Shown here: positions 24,334-33,466 of the stretch, piece after piece | How the letters are laid out: each line of letters starts with the position of its first letter | Position numbering within the stretch: the stretch's first letter is position 1 | NCBI RefSeq assembly: GCF_946998835.1 | Contig: NZ_CAMQAZ010000005.1 | Span: 56,471 to 120,470 of the forward strand | Direction of reading: 5' to 3' | Length of the DNA stretch: 64,000 nucleotides | From: an uncultured Corynebacterium sp. | GTDB lineage: Bacteria; Actinomycetota; Actinomycetes; Mycobacteriales; Mycobacteriaceae | The notes under the pieces: model-generated | The model's input: the letters and a program-made list of their open reading frames with translations, nothing else | What the model was told of the DNA's origin: nothing | Databases searched by the model: none | Position numbers and translations under genes: made by a program

Positions 24334-26166
24334 TTAGCGCTGGTAGAGGGCCTCAATGTCACGCGAGTAGTTGTCCATGACAATATTGCGCTTGACCTTC
24401 ATAGTCGGGGTCAGCTCGCCGCTTTCCTCAGTGAAGTCGCGGTCCAGGATGTGGAACTTCTTAATGGCCTCTGCATGCGAAACCAGCTCGTTAGCGGAGT
24501 TGACGGCATCCTGAATCTCGGCGCGCAGAACCGCACTGGAGGCAGCGAGCTCACGAATCGAGGTGTGCTCGGAAACAGAGTGCTCAATCTTCCACTTCTC
24601 CAGTGCCTCCTCATCAAGGGTGACCAGCACGGAGACGAACGGACGACCATCGCCAATGACAACTGCCTGGGACACCAGTGGATGCGCACGCATGCGGTCT
24701 TCCATCGGGCCCGGTGCGACGTTCTTACCGCCGGCGGTGACGATGAGGTCCTTCTTGCGGCCGGTGATCTTCAGGTGGCCTTCCTCGGTCAGCTCACCGA
24801 GGTCACCAGTCTTGAACCACTCACCGTCGATGAAGGCATCCTTGGTTGCCTCTTCGTTCTTCCAGTAGCGGTCGAATACAACCGGACCACGCAGCAGAAC
24901 TTCACCATCGTCATTGATGGCGGCGGAGCAGCCACCTACCGGACGACCAACGGTACCAATGATTTGCTCGCTCGGGTTGTTCACAGTGATGGCAGCCGTG
25001 GACTCGGTCAGACCGTAGCCTTCGTAGACAGGCACACCGAGACCACGGAAGAAGTGGCCGAGGTCAGAGGACAGAGCCGAACCACCGGAAATGGTGTACT
25101 GCACCGCGTCACCCATAGCTGCGCGAATCTTAGCAAACAGCAGGCGATCGTAAAGCTGGCGACGCAGCTTCAGTACGCGCGACGGACCTGCCGGAGTATC
25201 CAGTGCCTTGGAGTACTCAATGGCAGTGGCTTCTGCACGCTCGAACATAGCCTGACCAAATGCGCCCTTCTCCTTCGCGGAGGCGTAGGCGGAGTCGCGG
25301 ACCTTCTCAAACACGCGCGGCACACCGAGAATCAGGTGCGGGCGAGAACGCTGGAATTCCAGGGTGACGGTCTTGGTATCAGCCCAGTGAGACTGGGTAG
25401 CACCGGCGATAATCGAAGCCAGGGACACTGCGTGTGCCAGGACGTGTGCCAGCGGTAGGAAGGTCAGAATGCGGTTACCCGGACGGGCAATCAGACCAAT
25501 CTCGTTGGTGAGGATGGCGCGGGCCTCCGCCAGCCAGTTGCTGTGCAGGAGCACGCACCCCTTCGGACGGCCAGTGGTACCGGAGGTGTAAATTACGGTT
25601 GCCAGGTCGTCGGCCTTGGTGTCCTTGATGCGACGCTCGACCTCGTCGCCGTCAATGTCGCGGCCTTCGTAGCTAATGGTGTCGGTAGCGGAAGCGTTAA
25701 TCTCCAAGACGCGACGCAGCTGGGACTCACCCTCAGGGTTCTCGGTACCCTTTTCGACCAGCAGCGGCTTCATGCGGTCGGTGTGCTCACGCGACTCGGT
25801 GAATGCGAAAACCGCACCAGAGTTTTCAATAATCCAACGGATCTGGCCAGAGGAAGAGGAGCCGTAAATGGGGACAACAGCAGCGCCAGCCATCCAGATA
25901 GCGGTATTGATCAGGTTCCACTCGTAGCGAGTCTCACTGAGCAGCGCCACGCGGTCGCCCGGCTGAACACCGTTGGCAATAAGACCCTTGGCAACTCCCT
26001 TTGCCTCGTCATAAAACTCCTGAGCGGTGACATTTACCCACTCAAAGTTCTTCGGACGGGTGAAAAGCACCAGCTTCGGGCGCTTTTGCACCAGCTCCTG
26101 CAGCGAGGTAATGATCGTTTCATTCTCGCCGATGACGTATTTCGCCTCAGTAGTATATTCACGCAT
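24334..26166 (-). CDS. Long-chain fatty-acid--CoA ligase (FadD-like, AMP-forming)
   Basis: 610 residues. Activates fatty acids through an acyl-AMP intermediate. The AMP-binding P-loop YTSGTTGRPKG is near residue 190, then ESTAAITVNNP-type A5 motif (YEGYGLTESTA), DGEWFKTGDLGE and the C-terminal Lys-containing KITGRKKDLIVTAGGKNVAP. Length and the KRNIVMDNY ending fit the FadD15-like ligases of mycobacteria and corynebacteria. ATG 26166; AGGGG is 14 bp upstream. It is monocistronic: divergent from malQ and closed by the hairpin at 24247-24283. Confidence 0.93.
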   Translation of the reverse strand: MREYTTEAKYVIGENETIITSLQELVQKRPKLVLFTRPKNFEWVNVTAQEFYDEAKGVAKGLIANGVQPGDRVALLSETRYEWNLINTAIWMAGAAVVPIYGSSSSGQIRWIIENSGAVFAFTESREHTDRMKPLLVEKGTENPEGESQLRRVLEINASATDTISYEGRDIDGDEVERRIKDTKADDLATVIYTSGTTGRPKGCVLLHSNWLAEARAILTNEIGLIARPGNRILTFLPLAHVLAHAVSLASIIAGATQSHWADTKTVTLEFQRSRPHLILGVPRVFEKVRDSAYASAKEKGAFGQAMFERAEATAIEYSKALDTPAGPSRVLKLRRQLYDRLLFAKIRAAMGDAVQYTISGGSALSSDLGHFFRGLGVPVYEGYGLTESTAAITVNNPSEQIIGTVGRPVGGCSAAINDDGEVLLRGPVVFDRYWKNEEATKDAFIDGEWFKTGDLGELTEEGHLKITGRKKDLIVTAGGKNVAPGPMEDRMRAHPLVSQAVVIGDGRPFVSVLVTLDEEALEKWKIEHSVSEHTSIRELAASSAVLRAEIQDAVNSANELVSHAEAIKKFHILDRDFTEESGELTPTMKVKRNIVMDNYSRDIEALYQR

Positions 26167-26320
26167 CGAGTTACAAACCCCTACTTTCGGTAGTTCTGAC
26201 CGTCGTTAGTTTCGTTAGAAATCAACTTAGAACATGAAACCCGGCACCGTTGTGATTTCGGTAAATATTTCGGCAACGAAGTGATTTGTCTTACTTCTGG
26301 CAAAGTTTTTCTAAAGTGGC

Positions 26321-28510
26321 ATGATGGAAAGGGTGACACAGGCAGCTTCCAATCCTCCCCTTTCCTCTCCACTCGCCGACCTAGCCAAAGATGTCGGTGT
26401 TGGTGTTTCCTACTACTCCACCGAGGGACAACTAGTGCACGTCTCCCGTGAGACGGTGCTGAAGACCCTCGCTGCTCTCGACATTGATTTAGGCTCAAAT
26501 CCCAGCGATGCCGACATCAACGAGGCGCGTCGTGTGTGGGCAGATAAGCAGTGGTCTCGACTTCTCCCACCCGTCGTTGTCTCACGCCGGGGCAACTTCC
26601 ACCGAGTTCTGGTTCATGTTCCAGACGGCAGCAATGTCGGCGTGACTGTGAAATTGGCGGACGGCGCCGAATGGCCCTGTGCTCAGGTCCATCACTTGGT
26701 GCCGCCGCGCCAAGTCGGCGATGTGCTGATGGGCGAAGCTGCTTTCGCGATTCCAGAGGATTTGCCGCTCGGTTGGCATCGTTTACGGGCGGTCAATGGT
26801 GACAATGTCGCTGAGTGCGATCTAGCCGTAACGCCGAACCGTCTCTCCACTGCGGACAAGTATGTACAAAATCCAGCACATGGAATCATGGCGCAGCTGT
26901 ACTCGGTGCGTTCCAGCCGCAGCTGGGGTATCGGCGATTTCGCTACTCTCGGCGACTTAGCTCAGGTCAGCGCTCAGCATGCGGGCTCCGACTTCGTTCT
27001 CATTAATCCATTGCACGCCGCGGAGCCTCTACCTCCGGTGGAAGACTCGCCGTACCTGCCCACCACGCGCCGCTACGTCAACCCGCTCTACGCTCGCCCA
27101 GAGCTTATCGACGAGTTTGGGTACCTGGACAAGGACGAGGCCGATGAAGCTCGCGCGTTGGCAGCTTCTTTCCACCAGCTCAATCGCAGCCCGGATGAGA
27201 TTGACCGCAACCCCATCTACGCTGCAAAGCTCAAGGTTTTGCGTGCAATTCACAAGATTCCGCTGTCAAGCGCCCGCCAGGCGGAGTTTGACCGCTGGCT
27301 GGAGGCCGAGGGCCGAGGTATTTACGACTACGCGCAGTGGTGCACCGAGCGTGAGCTGGCCGACCGCACTGCTGCCCGCAAAACCGGTGTCAACGACGGT
27401 ATCGAGTTGGTGCCACCGCTGGGCAACCATGCCAGCGTCGAGTCGCTACGGGAGGAAATCTTCCACTTCCACCTCTGGGTGCAGTGGATTCTCGATCAGC
27501 AGCTCGGCCAGGCACAAGAGGCCGCGTTGGATGCGGGTATGCGCATCGGCATCATGGCTGACCTCGCCGTCGGCGTGCACCCCGGCGGTTCGGATGCGAA
27601 GAACCTCGCCGACTGGCTCGCTCCAGCCATCTCGGTTGGTGCCCCACCGGATGGTTTTAACCCGCGTGGCCAGGACTGGTCGCAGCCGCCGTGGAACCCC
27701 CACAAGCTCGCTGAGGCCGGTTACCGTCCATGGCGCGACATGCTGCGCACAATCCTCCGCCACTCCGGAGGTATCCGTGTTGATCACATTCTGGGCTTGT
27801 TCCGACTCTGGGTCATGCCGCGGATGGAGTCGCCTGTCAACGGCACCTACCTGTACTTCGACCACGAGGCAATGGTTGGCATCCTCGCGCTAGAGGCCGA
27901 GCTCGCCGGTGCCGTCGTCGTAGGCGAAGACCTTGGCACTTTCGAGCCGTGGGTGCAGGACTACCTCGCTTCGCGGGGAGTTATGGGTACCTCGATCGTG
28001 TGGTTCGAGTCCGAAGGCGACCATCCCAAGCCTCCGAACGCATATCGCCAACTGTGCCTATCTTCTGTCACTACGCACGATTTGCCGCCGACAGCGGGCT
28101 ACCTCGCAGGCGAGCACATCAAACTGAGGGAGCGTCTGGGACTCTTCCTTTCCGATGTCACGGAGGAAGACCGCCGAGATTTCGAGTGGGTTCGCAAGGT
28201 GTTGCGCGCCGCCAAGAATAACGGGTGCTTTGCTGGCACCGCAGCAGCAGACATGGATGTCGATGCTCTGACCCGCAACAACCTGCCACCGATTGATGCC
28301 CTGGTCACAGGTCTGCACAACTTCCTTGACCAGACTCCTTCTGCACTAAAGTGCGCGGCGCTGGTGGACATGGTTGGCGATCGTCGTACTCAGAATCAGC
28401 CGGGCACGACCCACGATCAGTACCCGAACTGGTGTATCCCGCTGACAGATGCCGAAGGCAAGGCCGTGCTTGTGGAGGACCTTCCTCGTTTTTCGGGCTT
28501 CAGGCGCTAA
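26321..28510 (+). CDS. malQ: 4-alpha-glucanotransferase (amylomaltase, GH77)
   Basis: 729 residues. Transfers maltodextrin segments between alpha-1,4-glucans and releases glucose. An N-terminal extension of ~170 residues (beta-sandwich-like) precedes the GH77 barrel, as in other actinobacterial MalQ proteins. Active-site features: nucleophile Asp in GIRVDHILGLFRLW, acid/base Glu in VVGEDLGTFEPWV and the third acid in SVTTHDLPPTAGY. ATG 26321 or ATG 26324 may start it. With treS and mak further right it belongs to the maltose/glucan economy. A strong terminator follows. Confidence 0.95.
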   Translation: MMERVTQAASNPPLSSPLADLAKDVGVGVSYYSTEGQLVHVSRETVLKTLAALDIDLGSNPSDADINEARRVWADKQWSRLLPPVVVSRRGNFHRVLVHVPDGSNVGVTVKLADGAEWPCAQVHHLVPPRQVGDVLMGEAAFAIPEDLPLGWHRLRAVNGDNVAECDLAVTPNRLSTADKYVQNPAHGIMAQLYSVRSSRSWGIGDFATLGDLAQVSAQHAGSDFVLINPLHAAEPLPPVEDSPYLPTTRRYVNPLYARPELIDEFGYLDKDEADEARALAASFHQLNRSPDEIDRNPIYAAKLKVLRAIHKIPLSSARQAEFDRWLEAEGRGIYDYAQWCTERELADRTAARKTGVNDGIELVPPLGNHASVESLREEIFHFHLWVQWILDQQLGQAQEAALDAGMRIGIMADLAVGVHPGGSDAKNLADWLAPAISVGAPPDGFNPRGQDWSQPPWNPHKLAEAGYRPWRDMLRTILRHSGGIRVDHILGLFRLWVMPRMESPVNGTYLYFDHEAMVGILALEAELAGAVVVGEDLGTFEPWVQDYLASRGVMGTSIVWFESEGDHPKPPNAYRQLCLSSVTTHDLPPTAGYLAGEHIKLRERLGLFLSDVTEEDRRDFEWVRKVLRAAKNNGCFAGTAAADMDVDALTRNNLPPIDALVTGLHNFLDQTPSALKCAALVDMVGDRRTQNQPGTTHDQYPNWCIPLTDAEGKAVLVEDLPRFSGFRR

Positions 28511-28558
28511 TTGGTTTGCTCTCGAACTGGCGTAATTGCTCACCGAAATCGGGCTTAT

Positions 28559-28602
28559 ATGGGCTTATATAAGATGCCGTTCCTTATATAAGCCCATTTT
28601 TC
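28559..28602 (+). terminator. Rho-independent terminator after malQ
   Basis: Perfect 15-bp stem ATGGGCTTATATAAG / CTTATATAAGCCCAT (28559-28573 and 28583-28597) with a 9-nt loop and a T5 tract. The left arm is preceded by a partial direct copy, GGGCTTATAT at 28551. Confidence 0.9.
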
Positions 28603-28789
28603 ATTCAATCCACCGGAATGATACACGCATGTACTAGCCGCATGTAGGTGAGCTTTCCACGCAACTCATAACAGACCCCGATGCCCCCAGATGCGCAGGC
28701 CAGATGAAGAAAAACGGCACCACCACCAAAGGAACCGTCAGATGGCGATGTACCCCCAACTGCGGTAGTGAACTGCTCCACAATCCGGC
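28603..28789. other. Intergenic stretch without recognised gene
   Basis: Between the malQ terminator and repeat element B. Short open frames exist on both strands, but none has a ribosome-binding site or protein-like composition. I see nothing I can name. Confidence 0.5.
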
Positions 28790-29090
28790 GTTAAGTAGCA
28801 AAACTGACAACCCCAAACCTGACAACCCCAAAAATTATGGGCTGCACATGTGAAACTGTGTGACTTTATAGCACTTTCAGGCAGTAGGTTCAGGCCATTT
28901 TGCTATAAGCGGGGTCACTAACTCGATTTGGCCCACCGTCGCTGACATTAGCGAGGTCACTAACCAGCATCGACCCACCACCGCCAGCTATAAACGCACT
29001 CACTAACTCGCTTTTTTTTGGGGGGGGGAAAGAAGCGAAAGGTTCCCACCCCGAGACTCGCCGGGCAGACACACTTTTAACTATTAACCC
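28790..29090. repeat. MITE-like intergenic element, copy B
   Basis: About 300 bp. Left end GTTAAGTAGCAAAACTG and right end CACTTTTAACTATTAACCC are imperfect inverted repeats of each other and of the ends of copy A (4302-4536). Inside: a duplicated CCTGACAACCCC motif; the conserved block at 28839-28883 (39 of 45 identical to copy A); three tandem units of about 41-43 bp starting near 28902, 28941 and 28984 with core GTCACTAACTCG; and a T8G9 homopolymer run at about 29011-29028. The run is a slippage hotspot or a possible assembly error. It lacks a plausible coding region. Confidence 0.75.
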
Positions 29091-29196
29091 TCGAAAGCCA
29101 ACACGACTGGGGGCTCTCTCGGTGAGCAAAAGTGCGGGCTATAAGGCGGGCTATTAGGTGCTGACCATGTAGGCGCGGCGTGTTGGGTCAGGTCCC

Positions 29197-29232
29197 AGTA
29201 CTGAAACCGAACTTAGTACTGACGCCGAACTT
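29197..29232. repeat. 18-bp tandem duplication
   Basis: AGTACTGAAACCGAACTT (29197-29214) is followed directly by AGTACTGACGCCGAACTT (29215-29232), 16 of 18 identical, with a decayed third start AGAACTGG. The second unit covers the stop codon of the small minus-strand frame at 29231. Confidence 0.75.
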
Positions 29233-29326
29233 AGAACTGGAAATCAGTGACTGCGCCAGCAATGAGAATGAGAAGAAGCAAAACGATTAAGGCAAGTAGG
29301 ACCTTTGAGTGCCTCGACCGATGCAT
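29231..29326 (-). CDS. Candidate 31-residue membrane protein
   Basis: A short minus-strand frame starting MHRSRHSKVLLALIVLLLLI and ending AGAVTDFQF. A basic N-terminus is followed by one strongly hydrophobic helix of about 17 residues and a short polar tail, a classic single-pass small membrane protein. GGGAGCTGAG precedes the ATG by about 5-12 bp, a usable ribosome-binding site. It has the same length and layout as the frame at 33305-33400, but the sequences are not similar enough to call paralogues by eye. No family assigned. Confidence 0.45.
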   Translation of the reverse strand: MHRSRHSKVLLALIVLLLLILIAGAVTDFQF

Positions 29327-29403
29327 GCTAACTCAGCTCCCTACTACGACTGCGAAATATGTGTGGACGACCCAACTTTAGCCCGTTGGGCAAATTTCCT
29401 AAT

Positions 29404-29422
29404 ACTTTAAGACATACCTTAA
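29404..29422. promoter_or_regulatory. Small palindrome before the 29.3-kb small ORF
   Basis: CTTTAAGACATACCTTAAG is an inverted repeat (CTTAAG-type half-sites around ACATAC). It lies about 80 bp upstream of the minus-strand small protein start and could be an operator; no regulator is recognised. Confidence 0.3.
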
Positions 29423-29472
29423 GTCAGAGGCGGACTTCCGACACGTACGGGGCTACCAGTGCTACGCCGCGC

Positions 29473-29721
29473 TTACCCGTCGCTGTCCGCTTTTCCACGC
29501 ACCCGCGAGGGCTCCTGCCGGCGCACCCGCGGCTCCCGCGAACGTTCCTGCCAGCGCGACGACCACTGCCACAGGCGGCCACTGACAACATCGATAGCGC
29601 CGACCAGGACGAAGGCGACCACCCCTCCGACCACCAGCAGAACTGCGCATAGCACGCTGACCTGCGCAAGCAGTGGCAACTGAATCAGCCACTGCCCTAC
29701 CCTGTCGAATACTTCTGCCAT
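29473..29721 (-). CDS. Small membrane protein, unknown
   Basis: 82 residues from ATG 29721 (MAEVFDRVGQWLIQLPLL); an upstream TTG at 29730 is less likely. Hydrophobic segments at about 12-30 and 32-48 are followed by a strongly basic Arg/Glu-rich tail (RWQERSREPRVRRQEPSRVR) expected in the cytoplasm. It follows the M3 peptidase gene on the same strand by about 90 bp. Function unknown. Confidence 0.6.
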   Translation of the reverse strand: MAEVFDRVGQWLIQLPLLAQVSVLCAVLLVVGGVVAFVLVGAIDVVSGRLWQWSSRWQERSREPRVRRQEPSRVRGKADSDG

Positions 29722-29811
29722 GGTTGTCAACCTACCCTGCCGGATACCGGAATAACTAGCGGGCGGTGGTCGCGGTGCTCGTCGTCAAGCGCAAATCCGC
29801 GAAACGCGAAG

Positions 29812-31866
29812 CTAGGCATCGGCGCCCAACAGACCGCGACGTTCGAGGAGTGGCTGAATATCCTTGTCGCGGCCTCGGAAGGCGCGGTAGGCGGCCATGA
29901 AATCGATGGCGCCACCGCGGGAGAGAATCTCCTCGCGGAAGTGGCTGCCGCCGCGGATCGTGGCGCCTCCGTTGTCGGTGAACCATCCAAAGCCATCGGC
30001 ATCGAGAACCTCTGCCCACAGGTAGGAGTAGTAGCCCGCCGAGTAACCGCCGGCGAAGATGTGGTTGAAATAGCGGGAGCGGTAGCGCGGAGCCAGGTGC
30101 GGGATGTCGAGACCGAGCTCAGCAAGTGCTTCTGCTTCAAAAGCGTCAACGTCAGTGACCTTCGCCGCTTCCTCCTCGGTGAGGCTGTGCCACGCCAAAT
30201 CGATAGCGCACGCCGCGAGGTATTCGACCGTTGCGAACCCCTCACCAGCGGTGCGGGCCTTCTTCACCGACTCGACCAGCTCCGCCGGAATCGACTCACC
30301 AGTGCGAACGTGGACAGCGTAGTTGGCCAGAATAGACGGCTCGAGAGCCCAGTTCTCGTTGATCTGTGAGGGGAACTCCACGAAGTCGCGCGGGACGTTG
30401 GTGCCCGAGAAGGTCGGGTATGTGACGTCGGAAAGCAGACCGTGAAGGGCGTGCCCGAACTCGTGGAATGCGGTGGTGACCTCGTCGAGTGTCAGCAGCA
30501 CCGGGGTTCCCGGCTCGGTTTCGGCAATGTTCATCACATTGACCACAACCGGCAGGCGCCCCAGCAGACGCGACTGGTCTCTAAACGAACTCATCCACGC
30601 GCCACCGCGCTTGGTCGGACGTGAGAAGTAGTCCGTGATAATCAGGCCGATGGTCTCGCCGCCACCCTGGCGCACCTCCCACACGGTCGTGCCCAGCGCG
30701 TATCCCTGCAGGTCATCGCGCTTGACTACCTCGATGCCGTAGAGCTTGCGCGCAGCGTAGAATACGCCATCTTCGATGACGCGGTGCAGCTCGAAGTAGT
30801 TCTTGAGTTCCTCTGTGTCGACCGCGAATTCTTCCGCTTTACGACGGCGCTCCCAGTACGGCCAATCAGCGCCGTTAACCGCCTCATCGCCGGCCATATC
30901 TGCGACCCGCTTATACTCGCCCTCTGCGTTGGCGACGGCAGCTGGTGCCAGGTCTGCGATGAGTTTGCGCGCAGCGTCGGCGGTGGTGGCCGTCTCCTTC
31001 GCGATGACGTAATCCGCATGCGTGTCATAGCCCAGCAGTTTGGCGCGCCGGGCCCGCAGGCGCGCCATTTCCAGCACGATGTCGGAGTTGTCGAATGTGC
31101 CGGAGTCAGCGCCCGCGCGCCCCAGCGAGGCTTCGTACAGCTTGGCACGAGTTGCGGGATTATGCAGGTCAGCGAGCTGCGCGGGAGTTGATGGCAGGTC
31201 GAGCGGAATCAGCCACGGTGCATCGGTGTCTGCCTTTTTCGCGTAGGCGGCGAAGGAGGCAATGGCGTCGTCGGAAAGCCCGGCGAGCTCCTCGCGGTCG
31301 TAGATTTCCACAGCACGGGCGACGGTGTCCTTCAGCAGGTTTTCACCGAAGGCGGTGGACAGCTCGGACAGGCGGGAGTTGATGCGGCTGAGCTCGGCCT
31401 TGTCTTCATCGCCAAGATCCGCACCGGCGCGTTGGAAGTCCTCGCGAACCTTCTTCAGCAGTCGCTGTGCCTCTTCCGGGTTGGTGGCATCGTCGACGCT
31501 GTCGATGGCGTTGATGCGCTGCCACAGGTCACTGCGCATGCGAATCTTGTCCAGATGCGCCGAAAGCTGCGGGGCAATCTCGGCTTCAATTTCCATGCGG
31601 ACATCGGTGGCATCCGTGCCTGCAACGTTGAAGAAGTAAGCCGCGACGCGGTCCAAATCCTGGCCCGCCTTTTCCATCGCCTCGATGGTGTTCACAAAGG
31701 TCGGTGCCTCCGACGACGTGGCGATGGCGTCAATCTCGCGCGCATGGTTGCGCATTGCTTCACTAAAGGCCTCGCGGACGTGACTGTCATCGATTTCCGC
31801 AAAATCCGGCAATTCGCAGAACAATTCCGACGGTGTCAGCAGTGGGTTTCGTGCATCATTGGTCAT
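29812..31866 (-). CDS. M3-family peptidase (peptidyl-dipeptidase Dcp / oligopeptidase A type)
   Basis: 684 residues. Zinc metallopeptidase that trims short peptides in the cytoplasm. The zinc-binding motif HEFGHALHGLL (HExxH, with Phe at the third position) lies about residue 470, with the third ligand region about 25 residues later (FVEFPSQINENW, Glu). The N-terminal half is the all-helical M3 cap. Length and the NPLLTPSELFCELPDFAEI start fit Dcp better than OpdA, but I cannot separate them. ATG 31866; divergent from the esterase with 111 bp between starts. Confidence 0.92.
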   Translation of the reverse strand: MTNDARNPLLTPSELFCELPDFAEIDDSHVREAFSEAMRNHAREIDAIATSSEAPTFVNTIEAMEKAGQDLDRVAAYFFNVAGTDATDVRMEIEAEIAPQLSAHLDKIRMRSDLWQRINAIDSVDDATNPEEAQRLLKKVREDFQRAGADLGDEDKAELSRINSRLSELSTAFGENLLKDTVARAVEIYDREELAGLSDDAIASFAAYAKKADTDAPWLIPLDLPSTPAQLADLHNPATRAKLYEASLGRAGADSGTFDNSDIVLEMARLRARRAKLLGYDTHADYVIAKETATTADAARKLIADLAPAAVANAEGEYKRVADMAGDEAVNGADWPYWERRRKAEEFAVDTEELKNYFELHRVIEDGVFYAARKLYGIEVVKRDDLQGYALGTTVWEVRQGGGETIGLIITDYFSRPTKRGGAWMSSFRDQSRLLGRLPVVVNVMNIAETEPGTPVLLTLDEVTTAFHEFGHALHGLLSDVTYPTFSGTNVPRDFVEFPSQINENWALEPSILANYAVHVRTGESIPAELVESVKKARTAGEGFATVEYLAACAIDLAWHSLTEEEAAKVTDVDAFEAEALAELGLDIPHLAPRYRSRYFNHIFAGGYSAGYYSYLWAEVLDADGFGWFTDNGGATIRGGSHFREEILSRGGAIDFMAAYRAFRGRDKDIQPLLERRGLLGADA

Positions 31867-31977
31867 AGTGAATTCAACTGTAGCGTGCTCGGAAAACCCT
31901 CGGGGTGTACCTACCGCCTACAGCAGACTCCCCGACCTTCTGGCAGGACCAACCGTGACGAGGAGGCGTTTTCCGCC

Positions 31978-33252
31978 ATGACCGAAATAACGATTTCCGC
32001 GCCCTGCGGACAGCTGACCGGCCGTGTTCGCGATGGCGTGATGCACGTCTTCAACATCGACTACGCAGATGCCGCTCCGTTCGCTACGTCGATGCCGGTG
32101 GCCGATGGCCCTCGGTCGGGCACTCGGCGCTGTGAGCCCGACCGCGAATTGGTCCTCACTATCACCGCACCGGCTGAGCTGGCGGATGCTCCCCATCCTG
32201 TGTTGCTGTGGATTCACGGCGGCCGTTACGAATTTGGACACCCTTCCGAGCCGTGGACCGATGCGTCGGCCTTTGCGCAGGCTGGCATCGTCACCATTTC
32301 ACTGGGCTACCGCAAGGGACTGGAGGGATTCTGGCGCGATAGTCAGGTGGAAAACTACCGGGCCCTAGATGACCTCTACCTGGGGTTGCAGTGGGCTCGT
32401 CGTAATGCGCCTGCCTTCGGCGGCGATATCGACAATGTCACCATTTCCGGACAGTCGGCGGGGGCGGCACTGGCACTCACGCTCGCTACCGATGAACGCA
32501 CACGCGGACACATCCACCGCATCATTGCCATGTCGCCGGCCTTTTCGCTGCTGTCTGGCTCGCGCCTGCGCCGCACACTCGCTGGTATCGGTGTGGGACG
32601 TGCGCCATCCACCGAAGTTTTCTCACGTGCCGACGAACGCAAGGTCGCCCGGGCCCAGAAACTGGTGTCTGCGGCTTCTCCTTCAGATCCAGCAGTCGGG
32701 CCCCGCTTTGCTAGTTTCTCTCCCACACTTCCCACGATGGTGACCGCAACTAGCGAGGAGTTCTTCTCGGAGCCGCCAGTCGTGGCGATGGACAAGCTGC
32801 CCATGCGGGAGTGGATGGCCCGGCGCTACGCGAAAGGCCATCACGGCCACGGCGAGTTTCCGACCAGCGCATATGCCGAGCACCCGATGGGAAACGTCAT
32901 TTCCGACTCAGCGATTCGTTCCTATGTTGTGAAAGTCGCCGAACGATCAGTGGCAGCTGGGCTGGATGTGTGGGCAGCACAGTTCGAACCGGGAGAAGGG
33001 CTGGGGTACGCACCCGCTGGCCGAACCAGAGGTGCTCCCCATTGCATCGAGATCGCGCGATTCTTCGGTGTGAAAGAACCTAACCACCCGTTTCACCAAG
33101 TGGCTGTCGAGTTCATCCGCGAGGGCACCTCAAATATGCCGCGCTACAACGATGGCCGGCAAGTGACGACCTTTGCCGGCGCTGACGGGCAGGCCGTCGA
33201 GGGAATCGCCATTGATGCATGGGCGGCTCCGCGCCAGCTTTTTGGCGCATAA
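31978..33252 (+). CDS. Type-B carboxylesterase
   Basis: 424 residues from ATG 31978, preceded by AGGAGG with 11-bp spacing; the longer frame upstream is antisense to the peptidase gene. An alpha/beta-hydrolase that cleaves carboxylic esters. Oxyanion motif WIHGGRYEFG (about 79), nucleophile Ser in ISGQSAGAALAL (about 158) and catalytic acid/His regions nearer the C-terminus (ARFFGVKEPNHPFH). It is shorter than the usual ~500 residues. No signal peptide, so cytoplasmic. The stop region has a tandem GGCGCATAA duplication. Confidence 0.88.
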   Translation: MTEITISAPCGQLTGRVRDGVMHVFNIDYADAAPFATSMPVADGPRSGTRRCEPDRELVLTITAPAELADAPHPVLLWIHGGRYEFGHPSEPWTDASAFAQAGIVTISLGYRKGLEGFWRDSQVENYRALDDLYLGLQWARRNAPAFGGDIDNVTISGQSAGAALALTLATDERTRGHIHRIIAMSPAFSLLSGSRLRRTLAGIGVGRAPSTEVFSRADERKVARAQKLVSAASPSDPAVGPRFASFSPTLPTMVTATSEEFFSEPPVVAMDKLPMREWMARRYAKGHHGHGEFPTSAYAEHPMGNVISDSAIRSYVVKVAERSVAAGLDVWAAQFEPGEGLGYAPAGRTRGAPHCIEIARFFGVKEPNHPFHQVAVEFIREGTSNMPRYNDGRQVTTFAGADGQAVEGIAIDAWAAPRQLFGA

Positions 33253-33304
33253 GGCGCATAAGGCGAGCGCTGCGTGTTTTACACAACGAATGAGCTCAGC
33301 AACT

Positions 33305-33400
33305 TTAGGCTGGCAGGGTCTGGATGTACTGGTAAATCTCCACGCAGACCAAAATGGTAATTAGCGTGATGAGTACTGCAATGAGTTTCCTGCGGTCCAT
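33305..33400 (-). CDS. Candidate 31-residue membrane protein
   Basis: Minus-strand frame starting MDRRKLIAVLITLITILVCV and ending EIYQYIQTLPA. A basic head, one transmembrane helix (residues 6-20) and a short polar tail. It lies in the 214-bp gap between the esterase and the bacterial-PH gene. GGTGGC is a weak ribosome-binding site just before the ATG. It is similar in size and design to the frame at 29231-29326. Too short for normal gene finders; coding is inferred from composition only. Confidence 0.5.
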   Translation of the reverse strand: MDRRKLIAVLITLITILVCVEIYQYIQTLPA

Positions 33401-33466
33401 AGCCACCGTTCTTACCGAAGCACCAGGTTGGGCGCAAGCTTTACCAATTGTGTTTAACTGTCAACC

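Noticed and set aside
28902..29010. Possible CRISPR array
   Set aside because: Units are degenerate, only three, and the spacing is filled by related sequence rather than unique spacers; no cas genes nearby.
31432..31977. Upstream extension of the esterase frame
   Set aside because: It is antisense to the M3 peptidase gene; AGGAGG marks ATG 31978 as the start.
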